Part shown: one piece after another, positions 55,401-64,000 of the stretch
Position numbering within the stretch: the stretch's first letter is position 1
Layout of the letters: each line of letters begins with the position of its first letter
Assembly: GCA_008711295.1 (NCBI GenBank)
Contig: VUYV01000155.1
Span: 1,123,056 to 1,187,055, forward strand
Direction: 5' to 3'
DNA: 64,000 bases
Source of the DNA: Anarhynchus alexandrinus
Lineage: Eukaryota; Chordata; Aves; Charadriiformes; Charadriidae
Translations under genes and position numbers: made by a program
Notes under the pieces: model-generated
Database searches by the model: none
What the model was told of the DNA's origin: nothing
Seen by the model: only the letters and a program-made list of their open reading frames with translations

Positions 55401-58400
55401 GGGTCAGCCTCTTCTCCCAAGTAACACGCAATAGGACAAGAGGAAACGACCTCAAGTTGCTCCAGGGGAGGTTTAGATTGGATCTTAGGAAAAATTTCTT
55501 CACTGAAAGAGTTGTTAAGCATTGGAAGAGGCTGGCCAGGGAAGTGGTGGAGTTTCCATCCCCGAAGGTATTTGAAAGATGGGTTGATGTGGGGCTTAGG
55601 GACATGGTTTAAGTGGTGGTTTTGGCAGTGCTAGGTTAATGGTTGGACTTGATGATCTTAAAAGTCCCTTCCAACCTAGATGATTCTATGATTCTGTGAT
55701 TGTGATTAATTTCTGGGCTCAAAGTTTTTTTGCAAACCTCATCTCTTGCTTGTGTCTGGTTCCTTTACTGAGAAGAGAACTTTCTGTAATGTCTTATGTC
55801 CAGTTTCTGGAGAACAGGTAGGCCTCACTCTGGAATCACAAGCATTTAATCACTTTGGGGAGTCTCTGTGTTGTCAATAGAGGAAAATAGATGGGCTTAC
55901 TTAGTTTCCGAATTGCTCTTCAGAGATGCCTGTCTCCTTCTTTTGATTGTATAATATTATAGGCACTTGTGTTAGCTGTCACAAATCGCTTTTGTGGGGC
56001 AGACAGGTTCATTTTAGGTATTCTTTCAAAGGTTAAAATATCAATGTCGGGTTAATACTAGGTTATTTTGAAAGTCTCCATCTTGTTAATGAGAATTTTT
56101 CTTTATGCTTTCTTACAGTTGGAAATGGAAAAATCTCAGTTACAGAATCTTGAGCTGGAGCACAAAAAGCTATCTGCTCGTCTTGAAGAAGAACGTGGAA
56201 AGAATAAGCATGTAGTACTGATGCTAGTGAAAGAGTGTAAGCAGTTGTCTGGCCGAATTGTAGAGGAAGCCCAGAAACTGGAAGAAGTGATGTCAAAATT
56301 TGAAGAGGAAAAGAAAAAGGCTACTGAATTGGAGGAGTCTCTTGCAGCTGAGAAACAAAGGAGTACACAAATGGAAGCTCAAATGGAAAAGCAGCTGTCT
56401 GAGTTTGACACAGAGAGAGAGCAGCTGCGTGCCAAACTTCATAGAGAGGAAGCGCACACCAGTGACCTCAGAGAAGAGAGAGATAAAATGATCAAAATGA
56501 TTGAGCAATTAAAAAAGGAGAATGAAAGTAAAGCTAATCTTTCTCTTAAAAATAAAGATAAAACTAAAGATAGGTGTCTTGTTTCTGTTTCTGTTGAAAC
56601 AGAAGAGCCAAGTTCAAGAACTGTTGCCTGCCAAACAGATACTGTAGTGATGGACAGTAGCATAGAAAATGTTAAGAAGTTGCCTTTGACTGTATCTGTA
56701 AAGCCTTCTACAGTGAACCCACTAGTGTCTGGCAATACAAAAATGAATGTGTGCACCAGTGCAGCATTTGTGAAGCCTGTCATTGATAGGCAGTCTTCGT
56801 CCAGTGAACTTGTCCCTCCCGCAACTCCTGTTCTTACACAGAATCAAAACAGAATTGAGGAAAATGGACCAAGTACAGGCTCATCACCTGATTTACCAAG
56901 TAGCACTTCCCCTTTTTCAAATAATACTTCCCTTTGCACCTCTGCAGCGCCGACTGCCGCAGCTCAGAACTCCTCGCTCACTTCGTCTATGCACAGTTTG
57001 CATTCACCATCTGCCAACACTACTGGGCATCCAGGCCTAAATCCACGAGTCCAAGCCGCTAGATTTAGATTTCAAGCGAATGCGAATGATCAAGACCAAA
57101 ATGGAAACACAACCCAAAGCCCTCCCTCAAGGGATGTATCCCCTACTAGTCGTGACAACCTAGTTGCCAAACAGGTAGCTCGGAATACCGTTACCCAAGT
57201 CCTTTCGAGATTTACAAGCCCTCAGAGCAGTGCTCCGTCGCGGCCGGCGTCGTCGCATTCAATGGAAGTTGGCACTTACCCCCCAGTCGGTAGAACGAGT
57301 TTAAAGACTCCCAGTGTATCAAGAATTGACAGAGGAAATCCTCCACCTATTCCTCCTAAAAAACCAGGGCTTTCGCAAACTCCTTCTCCACCACACCCAC
57401 AGCTTAAAGTTTTAATGGATAGTAGTCGATCCCCAAATACAAGTGCAAAAACTGACAGCAAAACAGTGACCTCACCTCTTTCAAGTTCACCACAAGGAAT
57501 CAGGGTAATAAATGAGGAAATTATTTCTAAGTCCTCACCTCAGCTGCCACCAAAACCTGCTATAGATTTATCTGTGGCACCTGCAGGCTGTGCCATACCA
57601 GCCATAGCCTCATCTCAGGTGGGTGCCTGGCCTTCCCACTTCCCTGGACTGAACCAACCTGCATGTTCAGAAAATTCCTTTGTCATTCCCACCACCATTG
57701 CCTGTAGCTCCTCCATAAACCCTGTTAGTGCTTCATCCTGTAGACCATGTGATTCAGACAGCCTCCTGGTAACAGCATCAGGTAAAGGGATTGATATGCT
57801 ACAAACTGTCTCCCTCTAAAATAATGTTTTGGTTTTCCTATACATCTCTTGTTTGCTTTATTTCTCTTTTTACACCTTTCTCTTTTTTACTTTCTAAAAG
57901 CTGAAATTTTCATTTATATTTTTTCCACATTCCAGGGGTATGGGAATTCTTTTGCTGATTTAGCAATGTTATAAATTAGTTTGCTTCCTCAAAGAGGTCT
58001 CCAAATTGAAGGCTTTTTTAAAAAGCAAAGAGCACTAATGTTTAAATGGGCTACAGATTATGGTATATCACAGAAACTCCTTTGCTTCTTTTTTTTTGTT
58101 TGTTTGTGGGGGGGGTCAGTTTTGGTTGGGGTTTTTTTTTTGGTGAATGCTATTATTTTGGACTTCAAAAAGCTTTCTCAGTCTAAAATAAAGTTTTGAA
58201 AATTACCTCTGCTGGTGATCTTCCATGGAATATGTATTTCAGTGCTTTGTGAGCCTTTTAGAAAATAGGGCATAGCTGAGGTTACTGTATTCTCTTATAG
58301 CATTAGATGGTTGCACATTAAGGTATTTAATTGCCTGGATAACAGTGCAGTTTCAAATATATCACGTCATACCAATAGAATATGTTTCGTTTTTATATCT

Positions 58401-61400
58401 GTTTTTCTATAGTTCTGGTTTTAGCTGTAGGCTTTGTTAATACATGTGTATGGCATCTTGCAGATTTATTTCAACAGATATTGGTGTTAACAACTGTGGG
58501 ATAGTTTGCTGGTTTTCATGTGGATATCTTGAATTTTCCTCTTAAATTCTTATTCCTAGCTGAGTCTGATTGATTGCCATCTCAGATAGGTCATTAGTCT
58601 CCCATTATTCCAGATATTCTCCAAACCTCATTTGCCTTCAGGTGCTATTAGGCTCTGTAATGGCATTAAAACTTCATTTAAAAAAAATAAATCCAAGAAT
58701 TTATTAACATACAACAAATGATTGGCAAAATCAGCTTCAAATTGAATAGTTTTTGTAGGCAAGAGCCTGTCTTCCACAAATCCTATTAACATGAATTAGG
58801 CTGTATATTTCAATTAGTCTTATATTAACAGTTTTTGATTATTCTTTAAAAAAATAAATCTTCTATCTTGAAAACGAAATTACCACCACTTGGCTTCATA
58901 ACTCCATGTATTGTTATTGCTTTAGTTTGTGCTTTGAAGTATAAATGTTTTTTCTCAGCAGAACAATCTGCCTTTTAAATAGGACTCCTCCACCAAATAG
59001 TCAATTTTGGTTTCTTATGAAATTTGTGATAGTTCTCAGAGGCTATTCTCAAATATAGGATTTTTGACAAAAACTGTTTTTGTTTTGTTGTTGTTTGTTT
59101 TGTTGTTTTTTTTAATTATGCTGGTTTATATGTTCAGAGTGCTTTTCTTCATTTACACTCTGTTCCCTTGATTTTTGAAGGGATGGAAACATTTGGGTTC
59201 ATTTAATCCCCTTACAATCTGTGCTCTGAACATTTATCACTGTTAGTACTTTGTAAGTGGCATGACTTTTTGTGAATTTCTGCAATTGCAAATGGGAAAC
59301 ATACCCCATAATCTGAACTCTGCAAAGAAAGATTGCTTAAACTCTAGTTAGTGGTCTGCTGTTTTGTTTTATTAATACTGAGATGTTATTTTAATACACC
59401 TCCTGTACTGACTACAAACAGGCTCAAAGAACTTAAATAACTATCTGAAATAGTCAGGTAAATATTCAGAAGCTCCTTTGTCTTTTGCCCAAACTAATGC
59501 TTATATTTTATTGCACTTATTCTCCAATCCCGTTTTATTTATCTTTTTTTTAAAAGAACTTAATCTATTTTGGCCAAGCGTTCTGGAAAATTGCAGAACT
59601 AAAAAAACTTTGAGCAACAGATGTTATGCAAGTATGGAAAGACCTTTCCTTCCAAATTTTATACTGAGAACAAAAAAGAAATAGATTTTATGAATATATA
59701 TGGAGATAGACTTTGTCTTAGAAAATAAAAGATAAACCAAATTTAATAACCCTGTTTTCAGTAAGATAATGTGGTCAGTAATGCCTGAATTAGTCACTTA
59801 TTCACTTTGTTTTTTCATTTTCTTTTTTAAGTATGACTTTTGTTGAGGTCGACAACACCTAACAAACTACAAATACTACTGAAACCACCTTCCTATATCT
59901 GCATTTTCATGCCATCTAGGCACAGATTCAGCTTGTTTTATTAATGTTCTGGTTGATTTTAATCTGGTTTATTTACATTTTTTAGAAAATGTTTAGAATT
60001 TCAATTTTACATTCAGTTAAAGCAGACCATGGTGAAATCTTATTCATATTTTATTGTATAGCAAGTACTGAGCTTCAATCAGAATTTGTTAATATTTTTA
60101 AACATTCCAAATGTAATGTATTAAAGCCATTGAAAGGATCCTCCATTTTTATATTTTTTGTTAGTCAATAAATTCATGTTTCTTTCTTCTTACTGTGGAG
60201 TCAGAAGAATTGATAATAGCCTGATCTCTAAAGTATTCTCTTTATTAATTTTAAAACCATTTCCTAGTTAGCTTAGATTGCTTTAAGAACATAGCAACAG
60301 CCTGCTTTTCTGTAGGGGAGTGTCTTGATTCTGAAAAGAGCAACTATTAAGAGCACTGATTGTTTCAGTTACGCGTTCTGCTAAATTACTGTGACCATAC
60401 CTTCTTTTAGAGACAGAGCATTGTACTGCATGTTGCTCTTTTCATCCCTGGTAGGAAAAAAACCAACGTCTTTTGTCATTAATGTTGAACAGACTGCACG
60501 TAGAGAAATTACAATGAACATTTATGGCCTGATTCAAAATCTGCGACAGTGTTTTCATTAACTTCAGCAGCCTTTGAACTGGTGCCAGAATGCTTCTGCT
60601 CTGTTTGGACTTCTACATTTCAATGGCTGTAAGACTTCGAAATGGAAACGAAAGTAGGCAGTTGGATTTTCATACCCCTGGGATTTCTGCTTTCACTTTC
60701 TTCTTGGTTTTGCGCTTTTTATGTCACTCTTCAATGAAGTACGGTTTTTATTTTGCTCATTTCTATAATGATTGATTTATTCTCTCTATACAATTGGCTT
60801 CGAAGATAAAAGTGGGGGGGTGAGAGGCTGATCTGGGCTCTGAAATTAACCATCTCACATTCTGAAGCTGATGCCAGAAGCTGTTTTTGTCTATCCCTCT
60901 GCCCTTCATCACTGCATGTCCTACAAGCTTTCACAGATGCTTCATATTTCCTAACTTTTTGCATCTGTAATGGTGTACCTAATTTATTGGTATTTTCTAA
61001 TGTTGGTGTGCTTTGTTGGATGAATTTAGCTTTATTATATTGCTTTACATTGATAATAGAAGCTCAAGTTATGTTTATGTCATTACCTGGTTTCTGTATC
61101 TTTTTCAGTAGGTTTTCATCTGATGACACCCTAGCATAATGAATTTCATCACTGAATTGGAACAACATATTTTTAATTTCAAGGAGTTGAAATGAAAGTT
61201 TAGATACCACATATGGCACAAAAAGAATTTCCTTTTATTTGGCATTTCTGTTAATGATGCTTTAAAAAAAACAACAAAAAACTTACACTATTTTCAATGA
61301 GGAAGGGAACCCAGAAATACTATTCATATTACAAAACCGCTTGGCAAAGTGAACTTCATGCTTAAAGCTTAGTGTCAGGGTTCCCAAATTTCCCCAAATA

Positions 61401-63637
61401 ATTCCAACATAACTTGGACAAAAAACGTTAGCATCTGGAGTGCCACCCAAGCAATGTCCACTATCAGTTAAGTACCGTGGCAAGACAGTAAAAACTACAC
61501 AAGTACAATTTTAAAAACATTGATGTATACAGCAACAGCTTAAGCACTGTTAGTTTCAAAGAATAACAAAAAGTTGGAAAAATAAAAACACTTTTATAAT
61601 GGAAAGGAAGAACAAAAGTTATTCTTCAGACCTTTGGGGATTTTGTAAGAGTTAACTGTTCTCAAATATTGGACGTGGAAATAAATATTTTTTTTTACCA
61701 CTTAAAGGATGCAGTTTACTTTGTATATTGCTTATTTTTTTTGCAAACTTCAGAAAACCCTCAAAATCCTCTGATTAAAATTTTTTGAGAAAAAAATATT
61801 AGTAAGAATATTAGTATTCAGAAGGTAGCTTCAAAAGTGAAGTTATATGAAGATGGATGGAGTTAACTTTGAAGTTTATCGTCAGTTTAAAGTTGGATTT
61901 ATAAGATACTTCATAGCTGTAGTGATGACTTCTTATAGTCAATATCAAATAAATAAGTTGAATAATAAGCTAACATTATCAAAATACTGCAAATACGTTT
62001 CCTTTACATACTAAACTAGTAAACTTAATTTGAAATGTCAGATTTAGCTTACCTTAGAAACAAATATGAAAACACTCCAAGCATTTTTGTTGTTGTTGTT
62101 TTAAACTGGGATTAAATTATGTGTTCTTCATTGGGGCTGCCCAGATGATGGATCCTTGTGTAAGTCTGGACCTTAAAATTTGCCCAGATGTTGCAAGGTT
62201 CCCAAATCTATTGCTTCTATAGAATTCTATTGGGAACTTCCATAGTGAATTTTGGTTTTCCAAAATGCAGAGCAGATCATCCCAGCATGGGAGAGCTACT
62301 GCCACGTGCTTTTTCTGGTTGTAGGTGTTGGAGGTTGGATAGCACTTCATCAGCTTAATGGAGCTGGAGGTAATACCCTGCAGCTCCTCTTCAGTCTTGG
62401 GTGTTGCAGAATCACAGTAAAAGCTGTGTAAACTTACTTTGTATTGCCAAATTTCAGCTTCATACAATAGCTTATGTGTGGCTACAGAATACAAAGTGAC
62501 AAATATAATGCAGATTTTCTAAAGGTAACAGTGAAAATAAGAAAAAGAAATCTTTCTTCTGTTTTCTCTTGCAGTCCTTGATCAAGGAAGAATGCACAAA
62601 ATTTTCTATGCTTTATGCAGCAAATTTCATATTCTTAACAAACTCCCTACTAAAGCTGATAAGTAATGAACAGAAGACTTAACCAAGATAACTCCTAAGC
62701 TTTCAAAGCTTTGAATCAAATATTATTTTTTAATGAGGTGACCTGAAAGTTTTCACTCGTAAATTTTGTATACCTGTTATTCATTTACACTGGGGCATTT
62801 TATAATATATGGTTTAAGTATTGCTGAGTAAAAGAAATATTACATTAGGGTACAGTTCAATAATAAATATATTTATTTCTATATTATTTGTGTAAATTAT
62901 TTCTACATTTTTTTGCAAACTTATTGAAAGGCACCTAAAGTTATTAAGGGCTCTCGTGTGATTTATCTGTATAACTGCAGGTGAGATATAAATACTAAAG
63001 TTTGCACTTAGACTGTAAAGGAGGATGACATTTCATATGAAAATAAGTATTTTGTTTTGGAAGCCTTTCTTTAGATATTTTAAAAAACTTCCCCAGCATA
63101 TCAGCAATTAAATTAAAACTTGTATAAAACTTTCAGTACTTTCTGAATATAAATTTTTTGAGACGTCCAGCTGCTACTACAGTTCATAATAAGTTTCATG
63201 TTAACCTTTTGTAATGAAGTCCTGTTCATTTGCATTAACAACTGTCACCCGTGTATGCAGTTTTTATTCTTCAGAATACCTTCTGATGTATAGAGAAAGC
63301 ATCATCACAAAACTTGTGCTAAACTAACAAATCCTGTCATTTTGAAGATCCTTTTTAATTTTTAAAAGAACACAGAAAATGCAGAGCTTTATTTATGTGT
63401 CTTCCATCTAACTTCTGTTGCTTTAACTCACAGGCTGGTCTTCCTCCCTAACCCCTTTGTTAACAAGTGGTGGTCCTGTCCCCCTGGGTGGCAGGCCCAC
63501 CCTTCTTCACCAAGCTGCTGCCCAGGGAAATGTCACTTTATTATCAATGCTGCTTAATGAAGAAGGACTGGACATTAATTACTCTTGTGAAGATGGCTAT
63601 TCTGCCTTGTATTCTGCTGCTACAAACGGACATACAG
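13385..63637 (+). CDS. CTTNBP2: CTTNBP2 (cortactin-binding protein 2), 5' half, coding exons 1-5 joined
   Basis: Joining 13385-13453, 25395-25502, 48911-49135, 56119-57781 and 63434-63637 gives one uninterrupted frame of 756 codons plus one base. It continues past the right edge; the mammalian protein has about 1,660 residues. CTTNBP2 is a neuronal scaffold that binds cortactin through a proline motif, associates with microtubules and the PP2A/STRIPAK complex, and supports dendritic-spine maintenance. Visible parts are: the conserved N-terminal CortBP2 region from about residue 24; a coiled coil at about 120-280 with dense Glu/Lys/Leu heptads; a Ser/Thr/Pro-rich linker at about 285-700 with [10 protein letters not shown] near 541-550; and the first ankyrin repeat from about 708. 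All introns are GT-AG. The paralogue CTTNBP2NL shares the N-terminal half but lacks ankyrin repeats, so exon 5 decides for CTTNBP2. No frameshift or premature stop is seen. Confidence 0.96.
15180..15223 (+). mobile_element. CR1 LINE 3'-end fragment
   Basis: The segment with 'ggtccctttcaacccaaa' followed by 'ctattctatgatt' matches the conserved 3' terminus of CR1 elements in plus orientation. Only about 45 bases are recognisable, the extreme of the usual 5' truncation. Confidence 0.75.
17963..18042. mobile_element. Palindromic TIR-type repeat, second copy of the 2315-2526 family
   Basis: The left part reads 'gcctagatccataaaaaaag' followed by ACTTAG. The right part reads 'gactaagtacctttgtggct', approximately its reverse complement. 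The arms share the TCCA(C/T)AAA end and the ACTTAG word and enclose about 30 bases. It resembles a recurrent amniote repeat with 'agatccacaaag' ends that I know from reptile sequence; the family name is not assigned. Another similar fragment with TTAGGTGTC words lies around 19030-19270. Confidence 0.4.
22745..22915 (+). mobile_element. MIR SINE
   Basis: The MIR signature words occur in order: 'gtagtggttaaaccactgaa' (5' region), 'gctttctgtgtgatttggga' (core), then 'catcagttttccatctgaaa' followed by AATGAAGG, the characteristic 3' half. It is about 170 bases long and diverged, as expected for an amniote-age insertion. Confidence 0.75.
24020..24710 (-). mobile_element. Ancient CR1/L3-type LINE fragment
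   Basis: Read on the plus strand, the sequence is the reverse complement of a CR1-clade ORF2 region. Recognisable pieces are 'ggttattgatgaagaagttg' followed by AATAAAACTTGTCCCAG (24332-24367), and 'acagaagccatactgatatt' near the end. Together they follow the order seen in reversed L3 copies. It is strongly diverged, has no intact frame and is older than the CR1 copies further right. The boundaries are approximate. Confidence 0.65.
25395..25502 (+). CDS. CTTNBP2: CTTNBP2 coding exon 2
   Basis: It encodes 36 residues, [20 protein letters not shown] through [14 protein letters not shown], the start of the CortBP2 domain and nearly identical to other vertebrates. The acceptor CTTACAG precedes 25395 and the donor GTAAGT starts at 25503. 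Phase is 0 at both ends. The segment is predicted to be helical and begins the region leading into the coiled coil. Confidence 0.97.
27374..28537 (+). repeat. Tandem duplication, copy 1
   Basis: This 1,164-base block is repeated at 28539-29702 with a constant offset of 1,165. I noticed only about five or six substitutions (for example GGTACTTT versus GGCACTTT, GATAATGC versus GATAACGC), and no indels apart from the junction. It contains no exon. It includes a G/T-rich tract at 27716-27818. The copies abut at a single undetermined base (28538), which points to an assembly-level rather than a biological duplication. Confidence 0.95.
27716..27818 (+). repeat. G/T-rich low-complexity tract with G-runs
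   Basis: A strand-asymmetric tract of T runs broken by G runs, including GGG, GGGG and GGGGG separated by 4-5 T (27755-27775). It is capable in principle of forming a G-quadruplex on the plus (transcribed RNA-like) strand. It is copied at 28881-28983 by the tandem duplication. Frames reading Phe/Trp/Val-rich peptides through it are meaningless. Confidence 0.8.
28539..29702 (+). repeat. Tandem duplication, copy 2
   Basis: Near-identical copy of 27374-28537. The left edge follows a run of A and one N; the right edge again ends in 'gccagttatgtaaaaaaa', after which unique sequence resumes. The divergence I can see is about half a percent, the scale of allelic difference. Confidence 0.95.
32295..32819 (+). 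mobile_element. Solo LTR of an endogenous retrovirus (approximate limits)
   Basis: The roughly 525-base block begins TGTTAGATAGG and ends TTTCTCACA, that is TG...CA. It has a GC-richer U3-like body and a TATA-like 'aggtataaggaatacg' near 32660. A 'gctgtaataaatattctttg' polyadenylation-signal region near 32745-32765 is followed by a U5-like tail. No gag, pol or env sequence adjoins it, so it is a solo LTR. A three-copy 41-base tandem repeat lies inside. I could not establish the flanking target duplication, so the ends could be off by tens of bases. The family is not assigned. Confidence 0.65.
32515..32631 (+). repeat. 41-base tandem repeat, about 2.9 copies, within the LTR
   Basis: Units start at 32515, 32556 and 32597, each beginning GGGGTGGG(T/C)TGC and containing ACTCATTGATTATG. 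The first two are practically identical; the third has several substitutions. Direct repeats in the U3 part of LTRs often act as enhancer repeats; that role is inferred here. Confidence 0.9.
33251..33278. repeat. Perfect 12-base inverted repeat with 4-base loop
   Basis: AATGACATTGCT, then CCAC, then AGCAATGTCATT. The stem is perfect but does not extend beyond 12 base pairs, so it is too short for a microRNA precursor. The function is unknown. Confidence 0.8.
39162..40407 (-). mobile_element. CR1 LINE, 5'-truncated, with decayed reverse-transcriptase ORF
   Basis: On the plus strand the block starts with the reversed CR1 3' end ('caggaaggg..ccagtccaactgcc'-type sequence near 39180-39215). Translated on the minus strand it gives CR1 ORF2 fragments in several frames: a segment with the FADD catalytic box ([13 protein letters not shown], about 40020-40060), the [15 protein letters not shown] segment, the [12 protein letters not shown] segment, and the C-terminal [18 protein letters not shown] segment (39244-39552). 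Frame changes separate these, so it is not functional. It lies antisense to the host gene in intron 2. Confidence 0.93.
44558..44975 (-). mobile_element. CR1 LINE 3' fragment
   Basis: The plus-strand text 'agtaatttgggttggaaggc', then CACCTCGAGAGATTGTTCAGTC, 'tgcttaaagcaggactaaca', and 'gggcaacacgttccattgct' follows the reversed CR1 3' region and C-terminal ORF2. It is more diverged than the 39-kb copy. The right boundary is approximate. Confidence 0.85.
48911..49135 (+). CDS. CTTNBP2: CTTNBP2 coding exon 3
   Basis: It encodes 75 residues beginning [20 protein letters not shown] and ending [12 protein letters not shown], the most conserved part of the CortBP2 domain. The acceptor is a T-rich tract ending GTTAG and the donor is GTATCT at 49136; both junctions are phase 0. 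The C-terminal third ([20 protein letters not shown]) starts the long coiled coil. The family usually has VCTNPLS where this sequence reads ICMNPLS, a mild substitution. Confidence 0.97.
51548..52030 (-). mobile_element. Old CR1 LINE fragment
   Basis: The plus strand shows a diverged reversed CR1 3' region: 'ttggttggaagaggcccgtt', 'tgcttaaagcagattatcac', 'aagaacttttttccaagact', and 'actagactaagcaagccaag' followed by CTCCCTCAACC near 51880-51912, where CR1 encodes its SLEK-type segment. No intact frame remains. Confidence 0.75.
52612..52688. repeat. Short inverted repeat with three TGTTGGAT direct repeats
   Basis: TTGGATGCT (52614-52622) is the exact reverse complement of AGCATCCAA (52668-52676). 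TGTTGGAT recurs at 52612, 52633 and 52681. It is a small locally rearranged stretch of unknown origin. Confidence 0.6.
54870..55706 (+). mobile_element. CR1 LINE, 5'-truncated, plus orientation
   Basis: Plus-strand translation gives CR1 ORF2 pieces: the [20 protein letters not shown] segment near 54890-54945, [20 protein letters not shown] (55080-55140), the [12 protein letters not shown] segment, and [22 protein letters not shown] C-terminal sequence (55313-55612). It ends with the standard CR1 3' tail 'gtcccttccaacctagatga' and ATTCTATGATTCTG. Stops and frame changes separate the pieces. It is younger in appearance than the 51.5-kb copy and lies sense to the host gene. Confidence 0.93.
56119..57781 (+). 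CDS. CTTNBP2: CTTNBP2 coding exon 4 (large exon)
   Basis: It encodes residues 135-688 plus the first base of the next codon (1,663 bases). The acceptor TTACAG precedes [18 protein letters not shown], and donor GTAAAG starts at 57782. Residues 135 to about 280 complete the coiled coil ([36 protein letters not shown] heptads). The rest is a disordered Ser/Thr/Pro-rich linker containing conserved islands: [40 protein letters not shown], and the proline motif [19 protein letters not shown] near residues 540-556. This motif fits the cortactin SH3 preference for PPxPxKP. The open frame also runs 51 bases upstream into the intron, but homology and the AG fix the boundary. Confidence 0.97.
57782..63433 (+). 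other. CTTNBP2: CTTNBP2 intron 4 (5,652 bases)
   Basis: The exon 4 frame stays open for 12 codons into the intron and stops at 57817-57819. A canonical AATAAA follows at 58187-58192. Apart from G/T- and T-rich tracts (58090-58145, 59080-59115) the intron holds no recognised repeat. A 125-codon minus-strand frame at 62117-62494 has no recognisable domain. The acceptor is 'cttctgttgctttaactcac' followed by AG. Confidence 0.85.
58187..58192 (+). terminator. Candidate intronic poly(A) signal AATAAA
   Basis: A canonical hexamer 368 bases after the in-frame stop that would end a read-through exon 4 isoform. Single AATAAA motifs are common by chance in AT-rich introns, so use is only a possibility. 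Confidence 0.3.
63434..63637 (+). CDS. CTTNBP2: CTTNBP2 coding exon 5
   Basis: It encodes residues about 689-756 in frame with exon 4 (split glycine codon G|GC), starting [40 protein letters not shown] with [10 protein letters not shown] forms the first ankyrin repeat, and [16 protein letters not shown] starts the second, showing the consensus helix-turn-helix residues. The exon ends in a split codon at donor GTAAGC (63638), phase 1. In the family the next residues are DCVRLLL, on the following exon outside the window. Confidence 0.97.
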
Positions 63638-64000
63638 GTAAGCGATTCTAAGTTTTGTTACAGCATTCAAGTGAAATAGTGGCAGCTAATTTCATAAGTT
63701 TTATATATTAAATTAGGTCAAATGCATGTTTTTTAAAATTGTGAAATTGGAACTGAGATATATAGATTATATGAAAAAAGTCATAGCATAATGTATATAT
63801 AAGCAATACTGCCAGAGGCAGAATTTTGAAATACAGAAAGCATTCCTGCTTATGGTAACATTCTGCAGGAACATCCATTCTAATTCTCTACTCCCTTCCT
63901 ATAAAAAGCCACCAGATATCATCACCCCGTGATCTGTGACAAACTAAAAATCTTTTGTAGCAAAGGCAACTTGAAAGAAAGAACTTTCCTGCACAGGAAG
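63638..64000 (+). other. CTTNBP2: CTTNBP2 intron 5, start only
   Basis: The intron begins with donor GTAAGC and runs past the right edge. It is AT-rich with no recognised element in the visible 363 bases. Confidence 0.85.

Larger units (their letters stand above)
49136..56118 (+). other. CTTNBP2: CTTNBP2 intron 3 (6,983 bases)
   Basis: It holds a decayed reverse-oriented CR1 (51548-52030), a small inverted and direct-repeat cluster (52612-52690) and a plus-oriented CR1 (54870-55706) ending about 410 bases before exon 4. The acceptor tract is 'tttctttatgctttcttaca' followed by G. No other exon or RNA gene was recognised. Confidence 0.85.

Noticed and set aside
56068..56118. In-frame ATG upstream of exon 4 as an alternative start
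   Set aside because: It lies within the intron acceptor tract; the 17 added residues do not match the family and the AG at 56117-56118 joins exon 3 in frame. An intronic start would need a promoter for which I see no sign.
56063..57605. Several minus-strand frames opposite exon 4
   Set aside because: Shadows of the real, strongly conserved plus-strand coding sequence.
1..64000. CRISPR arrays, operons, phage or other prokaryotic systems
   Set aside because: No regularly spaced repeats, no dense ORF packing and no ribosome-binding-site pattern; the window is plainly vertebrate.

Overview
The window is vertebrate, almost certainly bird, nuclear DNA. The evidence is one large intron-exon gene with consensus GT-AG splice sites, a CpG-island promoter, several CR1 LINE fragments (the dominant bird retrotransposon), ancient MIR and L3-type remnants, and one retroviral solo LTR. 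The coding sequence reads as a bird CTTNBP2 orthologue. The species cannot be named from this sequence.

Layout: positions 1 to about 12,950 are intergenic 5' flank with no recognisable gene. They hold a small terminal-inverted-repeat element (2315-2526), a perfect RFX X-box next to an ideal Kozak ATG (5164-5296), a MIR-like remnant and a polypurine tract. A CpG island at about 12,960-14,350 carries the CTTNBP2 promoter and exon 1. The gene then runs on the plus strand to the right edge. Coding exons are 13385-13453, 25395-25502, 48911-49135, 56119-57781 and 63434-63637. All junctions keep the reading frame: phase 0 at the first three, phase 1 after exons 4 and 5. Together they encode the first 756 or so residues: the conserved N-terminal CortBP2 region and coiled coil, the Ser/Pro-rich middle with a cortactin-SH3-type proline motif, and the start of the ankyrin repeats. 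The rest of the protein lies beyond the window.

The introns (11.9, 23.4, 7.0 and 5.7 kb, plus a partial fifth) contain the repeats: CR1 copies at 15.2, 39.2-40.4, 44.6-45.0, 51.5-52.0 and 54.9-55.7 kb; an L3-like LINE at 24.0-24.7 kb; a MIR at 22.7 kb; and a solo LTR with a 41-bp internal tandem repeat at 32.3-32.8 kb. A 1,165-bp direct tandem duplication at 27.4-29.7 kb has a single N at its junction and looks like a false (haplotypic) assembly duplication.

I found no new multi-gene system. The observations most worth following are the TISU/YY1-type start codon, the possible intronic-polyadenylation isoform after exon 4, the X-box candidate promoter 8 kb upstream, the TIR repeat family and the probable assembly artefact.
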